The notes under the pieces are model-generated. The model had not been told where the DNA came from. It searched no databases and was given only the letters and a program-made list of their open reading frames with translations. Below, piece by piece: positions 1-7,734 of a stretch of DNA of 7,979 bases. The stretch's first letter is position 1; the number at the start of each line of letters is the position of its first letter. This DNA comes from an uncultured Kiloniellales bacterium (GTDB lineage Bacteria; Pseudomonadota; Alphaproteobacteria; Kiloniellales; JAKSDN01): NCBI GenBank assembly GCA_947259625.1, contig CAMYMY010000153.1:1-7979 (forward strand). The letters run 5' to 3'. A program made the translations under genes and the position numbers.

Positions 1-1542
1 GGAGTGCGTGCCGAACTTTTCTCCCTTCGGCCGCTCGCTGTAGAACCGCTCGAAGATGGCGTCCAGCTTATCTGGAGGCAGGCCCGGCCCTTCGTCCGCG
101 ACACTGACCACGATCCAGTCCCTGTCCCGCCGCGCGGCAAGGCGGATCGTGCCGCCGGGCGGCGAGAAGGACACCGCGTTTCTGATCAGATTGCGAAACA
201 CTTGGCCCAGGCGCCCCTCGAGACCCGAAACCTTGAGCAGCTGGTGTCCAGCGACATCCAGGTCGAACCGCGGGCCCTCCTCGGCAGTCGTAGCCTGCTC
301 CACCTCGGCCAAGGCCTGCAACAACTCGCCCAGATCGACGTTTTCGCTCTCGGCGCGCGACAGTTCGGCGTCCAAGCGTGACGCGTCCGAGATATCGCTG
401 ATTAGGCGATCGAGGCGCTGCACGTCGTCCAGAATGATCGACATGAGTTTCTTTTGTTGGGCCGGGTCCTCGAGCCGCGTCACGGTTTCCACCGCACTGC
501 GCAGCGAGGTCAGCGGGTTCTTGATCTCGTGCGCCACATCGGCGGCGAAACCCTCGATCGCGTCCAGCCGCGCCCAGAGCGCCTCGGTCATCCCGCGCAG
601 CGCCGCAGAGAGGTCGCCGATCTCGTCGTCCCGCCGGGTGAAGTCCGGAATCTGGAACTTCCGTCCCTTGCCGTAGCGCACCAGGTCGGCCGCCTTGGCC
701 AGGCGTCGGATCGGGCGGGCTATGGTCCCGGCGAGATAGAGCGAAAGCAGCACGGTCACCGCGGAGGCCACGCCGAACACCACCAGAATGTCGCGTCGCC
801 TGTCGCGTACCGCGGCGGTGACATCGGTGCCGTCCTTGGAGAGCATGAGGGCGCCCAGCACCTTGCGGTACCGCTGCACCGGGACGGCGGCGGACAGGAC
901 CAGGCGACCGCCGCGATCCAGCCGCACCATACCGGGGCTCTCGCCGGTCAGGGACCGCTCGACCTCCGTGTAGTCGGTGGCGAACTGCTCGGCCGCCTCC
1001 CGGTAGCGCGGCAGGTCACCGAGGCCCGGCAGCCAGTCGGTGGCCCTGTCGTAGAACCGGGTCAGCCAGCCGGAGACCGCGGCGTCGTCCGGCGGCGGCA
1101 GCTCCAGCACCGTCACCTGGCCGCCGGGGCCCATCAGAACGAAGCTGTCTGCGAGTAGCTTGCCGTCCAGGGCAAAGACCCGCGCACGCGTTGTGGAATT
1201 GGCCAGCAGCAGGCGCATGAGGTGCCGGGTCAGCTCGGGCAGGAGGCGTTCCACGCCTGCGTTGTTCGCCACCACGGCCGTGCTGCCAAGGGAGAGCGCA
1301 AAGCTTCGGCCTTGGGTGCGTAGGCCTTCCAACTCCGCCGCAATCAAGGAATCCCGGTACTGCTCGAGGTGCATCAGGCCCAGGACCGGAATCAGCAGGA
1401 CCAGGAGGTTCAGCAGCAGGATCCGCCGGGTCAGGGGCGAGCGCCAGCCGAGCCGGCTGCGCCGCCGCAGGCCCCGCTTCTTGAGCTCCGCAGGCTCCCC
1501 CCGCGAGGCCGGGCCGGGCCGGGTCTGGATCTCCGCAGTCAT
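1..1542 (-). CDS. chvG: ChvG-type sensor histidine kinase, C-terminus cut by window edge
   Basis: Inner-membrane sensor kinase that would phosphorylate the ChvI regulator encoded just upstream. From the ATG at 1542, 514 codons are visible. Order: basic cytoplasmic N-terminus, first membrane helix about residues 40-57, periplasmic sensor region about 58-250, second helix about 251-273, HAMP about 272-325, then the HisKA H-box with AHEIKNPLTSLRS (phospho-accepting His338). The ATPase domain follows, with N-box NLIRNA (Asn451, Asn455), G1 box DEGPGLP (from Asp483) and the F-box region IFERFY. The G2 box and the end lie outside the window. The H-box and the FERFYSERPKGEKFG stretch match my recollection of ChvG proteins of alphaproteobacteria. 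The start is well fixed: an in-frame stop lies at 1564-1566 and no other ATG lies between. The ribosome-binding site is weak, and the 58-bp gap after chvI suggests co-transcription. Family certain, ChvG orthology very likely. Confidence 0.93.
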   Translation of the reverse strand, partial: MTAEIQTRPGPASRGEPAELKKRGLRRRSRLGWRSPLTRRILLLNLLVLLIPVLGLMHLEQYRDSLIAAELEGLRTQGRSFALSLGSTAVVANNAGVERLLPELTRHLMRLLLANSTTRARVFALDGKLLADSFVLMGPGGQVTVLELPPPDDAAVSGWLTRFYDRATDWLPGLGDLPRYREAAEQFATDYTEVERSLTGESPGMVRLDRGGRLVLSAAVPVQRYRKVLGALMLSKDGTDVTAAVRDRRRDILVVFGVASAVTVLLSLYLAGTIARPIRRLAKAADLVRYGKGRKFQIPDFTRRDDEIGDLSAALRGMTEALWARLDAIEGFAADVAHEIKNPLTSLRSAVETVTRLEDPAQQKKLMSIILDDVQRLDRLISDISDASRLDAELSRAESENVDLGELLQALAEVEQATTAEEGPRFDLDVAGHQLLKVSGLEGRLGQVFRNLIRNAVSFSPPGGTIRLAARRDRDWIVVSVADEGPGLPPDKLDAIFERFYSERPKGEKFGTHS

Positions 1543-1600
1543 GAAGGTCTTCGTCCGCCCCCCTCAGCGGACCGGCCTGCCAGTGGCGGTCCGGCACGTG

Positions 1601-2302
1601 CTATTGGTCGCGATAGCGGTAGCCGACACCATAGAGCGTCTCGATCTGGGCGAAGTCGTCGTCCACTTGCTTGAATTTCTTGCGCAGCCGTTTGATGTGG
1701 CTGTCGATGGTCCGGTCGTCCACGTAGATATGCTCGCCGTAGGCGGCATCCATCAGCTGGTCCCGGTTCTTGACGTGACCCGGGCGCTGGGCCAGGGCCC
1801 TCAAGATCAGGAACTCGGTGACCGTCAGGTTGACCGGCTTGCCGGCCCAGGTGCAGAGGTGGCGCCCCGGATCCAGCATCAGCTGGCCGCGCGTCAGCGG
1901 CTGCTCGGTTCCGTCCGGCTCCAGCTCCTCCCGGGCCACCTTCTCGCGCCGCAGCAGAGCGCGGATCCGCTCGAGCAAGAGGCGCTGGGAGAAGGGCTTG
2001 GTAATGTAGTCGTCGGCGCCCATGCGCAGGCCCAGCACCTCGTCCACCTCGTCGTCCTTGGAGGTCAGGAAGATGATCGGCACATTGGAATTGCGGCGCA
2101 GATGGGTCAGCAGCTCCATGCCGTCCATGCGCGGCATCTTGATGTCCAGGATGGCCAGGTCCACAGGGTTGCCGGAGATCCCGCGCAGAGCCTCCGAACC
2201 GTCGGCATAGGTTCGCACCTTGAAGCCTTCGGCTTCGAGCGCCATGGACACCGAGGTCAGTATGTTCCGGTCGTCGTCGACCAGGGCTATGGTCTGCTGC
2301 AT
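1601..2302 (-). CDS. chvI: ChvI-type OmpR-family response regulator
   Basis: DNA-binding transcription factor, partner of the adjacent ChvG kinase, 233 residues, cytoplasmic. The receiver domain occupies about residues 1-120: acidic pocket Asp9-Asp10-Asp11, phospho-accepting Asp53 in LAILDIKMPRMDG, Thr80 in FLTSK and Lys102 in TKPFS. The winged-helix output domain (about 138-232) shows the NLTVTEFLIL, DRTIDSHIKRLRKKF and YGVGYRY signatures of the OmpR/PhoB class. The start at 2302 is chosen because the receiver fold begins here (MQQTIALVDDD) and a good GAGGAAGG ribosome-binding site sits five bases upstream; the frame could be extended 17 codons upstream to 2353, but that stretch looks non-coding. 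In Agrobacterium and Sinorhizobium the ChvG/ChvI system responds to acid or envelope signals and is essential or important for host interaction; the function here is inferred from that. Confidence 0.93.
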   Translation of the reverse strand: MQQTIALVDDDRNILTSVSMALEAEGFKVRTYADGSEALRGISGNPVDLAILDIKMPRMDGMELLTHLRRNSNVPIIFLTSKDDEVDEVLGLRMGADDYITKPFSQRLLLERIRALLRREKVAREELEPDGTEQPLTRGQLMLDPGRHLCTWAGKPVNLTVTEFLILRALAQRPGHVKNRDQLMDAAYGEHIYVDDRTIDSHIKRLRKKFKQVDDDFAQIETLYGVGYRYRDQ

Positions 2303-2457
2303 AACCGCCTTCCTCAAAGCAAGAATGTAAGCGGAGTTCCCCCGGGTTTCCACAACTGTGACACTGGCGTCCGACTATGGCGCTTTTGCGGCGCTCCCAA
2401 GGCAGGATCGGCCCCCTGCTATTGACGGCCGCCGCGCGGCGGGGCAGATCTGGCGCC
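2303..2457. promoter_or_regulatory. Divergent intergenic region between chvI and the HugZ-like gene
   Basis: 155 bp that must hold the promoters for the leftward chvI-chvG operon and for the rightward HugZ-like gene. Visible symmetric elements are CACAACTGTG at 2351-2360 (inverted CACA/TGTG with two central bases), immediately followed by ACAC, and a perfect 14-bp palindrome CCGCCGCGCGGCGG at 2429-2442. No convincing sigma-70 -35/-10 pair stands out. ChvI autoregulation from here is possible but not shown. Confidence 0.5.
2308..2315 (-). promoter_or_regulatory. Ribosome-binding site of chvI
   Basis: On the minus strand the sequence reads GAGGAAGG, five bases before the ATG at 2302. It decides the start of chvI against the longer in-frame option at 2353. 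Confidence 0.75.
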
Positions 2458-3204
2458 ATGACTGGGAATCGGGAACAGCCAGGCCAGACCGTGCGCCAGT
2501 TGATGCGCCGAACGGAGCGGGCGGCGCTCGCCACCGCCCTGGCGCGCGACGCCAGCGCCTGGCCCTACGCCTCGCTCGTGCTGGTGGCGCTCGACCACGA
2601 CGCCAGCCCGCTCCTGCTGCTGTCCGACCTGGCCGACCACACCCGGAACCTAGCGGCCGATCCCCGGGTCGGGCTGCTGTTCGACGGCACGGCGGGGTGG
2701 CGCGATCCCCTGGCCGGGGCCCGCGCCTGCGTTCTGGGCCGCGTCGAGCCGGCCCCCTCGGCCCGCCTCCTGGCCCGCTACATCGCTCGCCACCCGGGGG
2801 CCGAGGCCTATGCCGGGTTCGGGGATTTCAAGCTCTACCGCGTCGCCGTGGAGCGCGCGCACCTGGTCGCCGGTTTCGGCCGGATCCACTGGATCGGGGC
2901 GGACGAGGTGCTGTACGACACGACCGGCGCCGAAGCGCTCGCCGAGGCCGAGGCCGCCATCCTCGGTCACATGAACCAGGACCACGCCGAGGCCGTCCAG
3001 CTCATCGCCCGGCAGGTTCTGGGCCTCGACGGCGACAGCTGGACGCTGGTCGGGATCGACCCGGAAGGCTGTGATCTCGGTCGGAACGGGGCGCTGGCCC
3101 GCGCGGCCTTCGACAAGAAGGTCACCGATGGCGAAGGCGTCCGGGTCGAACTGGCCCGCCTTGCCAAGCGCGCCCGGCGCCTGGCCGCTGGCAAAGAGCC
3201 TTAA
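2458..3204 (+). CDS. HugZ-like protein: PNPOx-type split barrel plus DUF2470
   Basis: Cytoplasmic protein of 248 residues in the pyridoxamine-5'-phosphate-oxidase-like superfamily (HugZ/heme-utilisation group; the plant glutamyl-tRNA-reductase-binding protein shares this architecture). The N-terminal split barrel spans about residues 10-145, with the characteristic PYASLVLVALDHDASPLLLL and LSDLADHTRNLAADPRVGLL stretches and AGFGRIHWI closing it. The C-terminal DUF2470 domain (about 160-243) carries HMNQDHAEA at 171-179; a histidine-rich motif of this type is linked to heme handling in HugZ proteins. True PNP oxidase activity is unlikely, since the specific PNPOx C-terminal signature is absent. 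The start at 2458 is chosen because the barrel begins soon after and the 27 residues gained by starting at 2377 are Arg-rich and unlike the family; the ribosome-binding site (GGGGCAGA) is mediocre. It is divergent from chvI. The substrate cannot be read from the sequence. Confidence 0.88.
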   Translation: MTGNREQPGQTVRQLMRRTERAALATALARDASAWPYASLVLVALDHDASPLLLLSDLADHTRNLAADPRVGLLFDGTAGWRDPLAGARACVLGRVEPAPSARLLARYIARHPGAEAYAGFGDFKLYRVAVERAHLVAGFGRIHWIGADEVLYDTTGAEALAEAEAAILGHMNQDHAEAVQLIARQVLGLDGDSWTLVGIDPEGCDLGRNGALARAAFDKKVTDGEGVRVELARLAKRARRLAAGKEP

Positions 3205-3221
3205 CGCGGGCCGGCCGTTAA
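3201..3221 (+). terminator. Weak stem-loop overlapping the HugZ-like gene stop
   Basis: TTAACG (3201-3206) and CGTTAA (3216-3221) form a six-base inverted repeat around a nine-base GC loop that contains the palindrome GGCCGGCC. It starts at the stop codon. There is no immediate T-run (a pyrimidine tract follows only at about 3234-3244), so termination here is possible but weakly supported. Confidence 0.3.
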
Positions 3222-3261
3222 GGACACTTATTAGTCTCTCTTTCAGACTCTCCCGTGGAAA

Positions 3262-4674
3262 ATGAATCTTCGTGGAGGTTGCAGTTCTGTTGCGTTAAAT
3301 TCTAGTACTAGGCGCACTCGGGGACCCTTGATACGTCGGATTGCAGACTCGTTGGCGGTATTCATGGCCGCCCTGTCCGTGGCTTCGGCGGCCCAGCCGC
3401 CGCCGCCGGTCTGCGATCGTCTGGCGATCCGACCAGGCCTCCTGCTCAGCCTCGACGAGACGCGGACCCAGGGCGAACTCCACGGTGAACCCTTCTTGGC
3501 GGCTTGCGGCGTGTTCCTGCGCCACTGGCGGCCGGCGGCGGCAGATATGGCCGACGCCTTCTACGGGAGCGGCGCGGAAGCCTTGGAAAAGGACGACTTC
3601 GGCCGGGCGATCCGCCACCTTACCGCGGCACTCGGGGTTCGTGGCCTGAGCCGAGAGCATTTGGCCTTTCTCTACAGCGAGCGCGGCCGCATCTTCAACG
3701 AGAGCGGCGATTACGATCGCGCGGTTCAAGACCTATCGGACTCTCTTCGCTACGGCCCGCAGGACACCACTACGCTCTACCGCCGCGGCATCGCGTACTG
3801 GAATTCCGGCGACTACGAGAGATCGGTCGAGGACTTCACCACGGCGATCAGGCTCGATCCCGAGGACGCCGCACTGTACAGGGAGCGCGGCGATGCCTAT
3901 AGGTCCATGGACCGGCTCGACCACGCCATGGCCGACCTCAACGGCGTTCTCAAAAGCAACCCCGAGGACGAGAAGGCCTATCGCTATCGGGCCGCGGCCC
4001 ACGAACAGAATGGCCGGCGCGACCTCGCGATCGAGGACTATACCGCTGCTATCCGGCTCGCCCCGGACAAGCCCGAAGCCTATCTGGACCGCGGCTGGAT
4101 CCATCACATGGACAACAACTACCAGCGTGCGATCGAGGACTACAGCGCCGCCCTGCGGATCGACCCCGAGGACGCGTTGACCTTCAACAATCGATGTTTG
4201 GTGCACGTCGAGCTGGGCGGTTACGACCAAGCTTTGGAGGACTGCGGCCGGTCGATCAAACTCGGACTCGCGCCGAACCTGCACTGGGCCTACGACAATC
4301 GCGCCAGGGCCTACCTCGAGAAAGGCCAGCACGAGCGGGCGATCCAGGACTACACGAAAGTGCTCGAGTTGCATCCGGACGACGCCAGCGCCTTCTACGG
4401 TCGCGGCCGCGCCTTCGAGGCGAAGGGCGAAACGGGCCGCGCCCGAGAGGACTATGAGGAGGCCTATCGCTTGGAGCCCGACGATCCGGACTACAGGGCG
4501 GCCTACCTGGCGGCCGGCCCGACTACGCTAATTTCCGTGATCGCGCTCGCCTTGATGGGAACGAGCGCTCTGGGAACGCTGGGCTACCGCAAGCGCTGGC
4601 GGCCGCAATACACCTGGATCCTCATGCTTGCCAGCATCGGCCTGTCCATCGGGGCACTGGCCTATTACTCCTGA
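3262..4674 (+). CDS. Exported TPR-repeat protein with two C-terminal membrane helices
   Basis: 470 residues from the ATG at 3262; unnamed. A signal-peptide-like segment lies at about residues 23-44 (IRRIADS, then LAVFMAALSVASAA). After a Pro-rich and poorly conserved stretch come about nine TPR units of roughly 34 residues: 98-131 (degenerate), 134-168, 169-202, 203-236, 237-270, 271-304, 305-340, 341-374 and 375-408, several with the A.EDY..A..L.P.D pattern. Two hydrophobic helices follow at about 421-442 and 450-469, joined by a basic YRKRWRP loop, which predicts a periplasmic TPR domain with the loop in the cytoplasm. TPR arrays bind proteins; no enzyme domain is visible. The start is uncertain: the first 22 codons are AT-rich and look non-coding, and a TTG at 3328 (preceded by GGGGA, spacing only three) would give 448 residues and a much more classical signal peptide. 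It lies between, and on the same strand as, the HugZ-like gene and pckA. Confidence 0.85.
   Translation: MNLRGGCSSVALNSSTRRTRGPLIRRIADSLAVFMAALSVASAAQPPPPVCDRLAIRPGLLLSLDETRTQGELHGEPFLAACGVFLRHWRPAAADMADAFYGSGAEALEKDDFGRAIRHLTAALGVRGLSREHLAFLYSERGRIFNESGDYDRAVQDLSDSLRYGPQDTTTLYRRGIAYWNSGDYERSVEDFTTAIRLDPEDAALYRERGDAYRSMDRLDHAMADLNGVLKSNPEDEKAYRYRAAAHEQNGRRDLAIEDYTAAIRLAPDKPEAYLDRGWIHHMDNNYQRAIEDYSAALRIDPEDALTFNNRCLVHVELGGYDQALEDCGRSIKLGLAPNLHWAYDNRARAYLEKGQHERAIQDYTKVLELHPDDASAFYGRGRAFEAKGETGRAREDYEEAYRLEPDDPDYRAAYLAAGPTTLISVIALALMGTSALGTLGYRKRWRPQYTWILMLASIGLSIGALAYYS
3279..3308 (+). promoter_or_regulatory. Possible sigma-70-like promoter inside the 5' end of the TPR frame
   Basis: TTGCAG at 3279-3284 and TAGTAC at 3303-3308 are separated by 18 bases within a locally AT-richer stretch (about 3218-3345). 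The -10 sits inside a perfect 10-bp palindrome, CTAGTACTAG (3302-3311). If real, it would place transcription start near 3315 and rule out the ATG at 3262 as start of the TPR gene. The match is only partial. Confidence 0.3.
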
Positions 4675-4693
4675 TCCCTACCGCCGATGCCGT

Positions 4694-4719
4694 GGGGCGC
4701 GTCCGGAGCGCGAATCCCC
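4694..4719 (+). terminator. Candidate terminator hairpin after the TPR gene
   Basis: GGGGCGCG (4694-4701) can pair with CGCG (4709-4712) and CCCC (4716-4719), leaving a seven-base loop and an AAT bulge. It starts 20 bases after the TPR stop codon. No T-run follows, so it is either a U-poor terminator or an incidental GC structure. Confidence 0.28.
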
Positions 4720-4817
4720 TGTGGCGTCCGGAGGCCGGATGCGGTAACTCTGGAGTGTAACGGGAAGCGAGGGCGGGAGATCCGCGGCCTGCCGTGGGGC
4801 CGACCGGCCCGGCCAGC

Positions 4818-4824
4818 AAGGGAG
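4818..4824 (+). promoter_or_regulatory. Ribosome-binding site of pckA
   Basis: AAGGGAG lies eight bases before the GTG at 4833. Together with the family's N-terminus this fixes the GTG as start rather than the in-frame GTG/ATG codons further upstream (for example at 4794). Confidence 0.7.
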
Positions 4825-4832
4825 AATGCCGC

Positions 4833-6443
<1,611 letters not shown>

Positions 6444-6478
6444 GCGCGAGGCGCTGCCCGGCGGACCGGGAGGATTTC

Positions 6479-7189
6479 ATGAGCAAATCGGAAACCGCGA
6501 TCGTCGTCGGGGTCGGCCCGGGCCTGGGCCTCGCCCTGGTCAAGATCTTTGCCGGCGCCGGCATGGCCGTCGCCATGGCCGCGCGCAACGAGGAACACTT
6601 GGCGGCCTTCGAGACGGGCGACCTGGGTGACCGGATCAGGGCCTATCCCTGCGACAGCACGGACCTGAATTCGGTCACGGCCCTGTTCGACCGGGCCGCG
6701 GCCGAGCTCGGCGAGCCGGACCTGGTGGTCTACAACGCCGGGGCGTTCCGACCGGGCAGCATCCTGGAGATCACCGCCGAGGACTTCGAACGCTGCTGGC
6801 GGATCGGTTGCCTGGGCGGCTTCCTGGTCGGCCAGGCCGCGGCCCGGCGCATGGTCCCGCGCGGAGCGGGCACGATCCTTTTCACCGGCGCGACCGCGGC
6901 GCTCCGCGGCTCGGCCAATTTCGCCAACCTGGCGGTGCCCAAGTTCGGCCTGCGCGCACTCGCCCAGTCCATGGCGCGCGAGCTGGGCCCGCAGGGCATC
7001 CACGTGGCCCACGTGGTGATCGACGGCCAGATCGACTCCGAGCGCTCGCACCACCTGCTCGAGGAGCGGGGGCCCGACTCCCTGCTCGCACCCGGCGATA
7101 TCGCCGGATCCTACCTGCACCTGCACCGTCAGGCCAAGAACGCCTGGACCCAGGAGCTCGACCTGCGCCCCTGGGTCGAGAAGTTCTGA
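6479..7189 (+). CDS. Divergent SDR-family (Rossmann-fold) protein lacking the classical catalytic tetrad
   Basis: 236 residues, cytoplasmic, short-chain dehydrogenase/reductase superfamily. The nucleotide-binding turn is intact but atypical, VGVGPGLGLA (Gly11, Gly13, Gly15, Gly17), with AARNEEHL after strand 2, the CDSTDLNSV acidic turn and YNAG at 85-88. The active-site region FTGATAALRG..NFANLAVPKFGLRALAQSMARELG aligns with the SDR Ser-Tyr-Lys segment, but the Tyr position is Leu151, the Ser position Ala138 (Thr139 adjacent) and the helix-4 Asn position Gly110; only Lys155 remains. The C-terminus (AWTQELDLRPWVEKF) is typical of a bacterial SDR subgroup annotated only as 'SDR family oxidoreductase'; I recall that members often have Phe at the Tyr position. 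The ribosome-binding site GGGAGGA (6468-6474) lies four bases before the ATG. It probably shares an mRNA with pckA (35-bp gap). The substrate is unknown and catalysis is doubtful. Confidence 0.9.
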   Translation: MSKSETAIVVGVGPGLGLALVKIFAGAGMAVAMAARNEEHLAAFETGDLGDRIRAYPCDSTDLNSVTALFDRAAAELGEPDLVVYNAGAFRPGSILEITAEDFERCWRIGCLGGFLVGQAAARRMVPRGAGTILFTGATAALRGSANFANLAVPKFGLRALAQSMARELGPQGIHVAHVVIDGQIDSERSHHLLEERGPDSLLAPGDIAGSYLHLHRQAKNAWTQELDLRPWVEKF

Positions 7190-7214
7190 GGCGCCTCGGC
7201 CGGCGTCAACCGGC
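7188..7214. terminator. Inverted repeats between convergent genes
   Basis: The SDR gene and the minus-strand small gene end 16 bp apart. A perfect 10-bp palindrome GAGGCGCCTC (7188-7197) overlaps the SDR stop, and GCCGG (7199-7203) pairs with CCGGC (7210-7214) around a six-base loop that holds the other gene's stop codon. A bidirectional terminator is plausible by position, but neither side has a T-run. Confidence 0.3.
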
Positions 7215-7709
7215 TGGGTCGTCCGGCTCGGACAGGTCGTCCAGCAATTCGGCAACCAGGGTGTCCGTTGCGGCAGCGCCGGCCTCGACCGTGGGCGCGG
7301 CTTCCGGCGTAACGTCGTCCACGGCCCCGGCGTCCTCGTCCTCCGCCGGCGCTTCGTCGCCCTCCACGACATCCTCGGCCGGTGCAGCAAAGGCCTCTTC
7401 CGGGTCGATCCCCCTAGCGATGCGCGAGACGATCTGGCCGAAGGGGACCTTTTCGCCCTCCGCCGACTCCGCGTCGGTGCGGTCGGCCAGGAAGGCGCGG
7501 GCCTGATGGGCCGGCGACTGCTCCGATTTGCCGGGCCGGGCGGCCTCCGCGGCTTTCTCGCCGGCCTCCGAGATGCGGATCTCGACCGCGGCGGTCGCGC
7601 CGCCCGGCTTGGCCGGGGCGGCGGTTTCGGCGCCGTCCTGCCGGGCGCGGCCGCCCGGGTCGGCCCGCGCCTTGGGGGCAAGGGTCTTCGTGACAGGGGT
7701 GGTTTCCAT
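7206..7709 (-). CDS. Small charge-polarised, probably disordered protein of unknown function
   Basis: 167 residues, not recognised. The N-terminal 40 residues are rich in Ala, Pro and Gly with a slight basic tendency. A more ordered-looking core follows: VEIRISEAGEKAAEAA (about 42-57) and AFLADRT..EGEKVPFGQIVSRIARGIDPEEAF (about 72-107). Residues 101-167 contain about 23 Asp/Glu and no Lys or Arg, ending in a short hydrophobic-acidic segment LVAELLDDLSEPDD. No signal peptide or membrane helix is visible, so a cytoplasmic location is expected. Third codon positions are almost all G or C in this frame, while overlapping frames give Arg- or Ser-rich nonsense, so the gene is credible. The start at 7709 is chosen for its GGAGA ribosome-binding site eight bases upstream; a longer frame to 7964 would run through the intergenic region and over the next gene. 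It is convergent with the SDR gene. An adaptor or regulator role is only a guess. Confidence 0.75.
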   Translation of the reverse strand: METTPVTKTLAPKARADPGGRARQDGAETAAPAKPGGATAAVEIRISEAGEKAAEAARPGKSEQSPAHQARAFLADRTDAESAEGEKVPFGQIVSRIARGIDPEEAFAAPAEDVVEGDEAPAEDEDAGAVDDVTPEAAPTVEAGAAATDTLVAELLDDLSEPDDPAG

Positions 7710-7734
7710 ACTGGGTCTCCAGACTGCAATGAAC

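Larger units (their letters stand above)
4675..4832 (+). promoter_or_regulatory. Upstream region of pckA with direct repeats and hairpins
   Basis: 158 bp between the TPR stop and the pckA start. It contains two direct copies of GCGTCCGGAG (4699-4708 and 4724-4733), two direct copies of TGCCGTGGGGC (4688-4698 and 4790-4800), a hairpin GCGTCCGG/CCGGATGC with a three-base loop (4724-4742, one G-T pair) and two direct copies of GTAAC (4744-4748 and 4757-4761) flanking the inverted repeat ACTCTGGAGT (4746-4756 area). Direct repeats about one helical turn apart are typical of OmpR-family regulator sites, so a ChvI site is conceivable. No clear -35/-10 pair is visible. Confidence 0.45.

Noticed and set aside
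4..1158. Plus-strand open frames opposite chvG
   Set aside because: The minus-strand frame shows all kinase motifs in order without interruption; the plus-strand products have no recognisable features.
1539..2534. 331-codon minus-strand frame overlapping chvI and the divergent region
   Set aside because: Out of frame with the intact ChvI receiver and winged-helix domains; a shadow frame.
3412..3417. Lipoprotein box at Cys51 of the TPR protein
   Set aside because: The residues before the Cys (Pro-Pro-Val) do not fit a lipobox, and Ala-rich signal peptidase I sites lie just upstream.
3733..4374. 213-codon minus-strand frame opposite the TPR gene
   Set aside because: Its periodic sequence simply mirrors the TPR repeats on the other strand.
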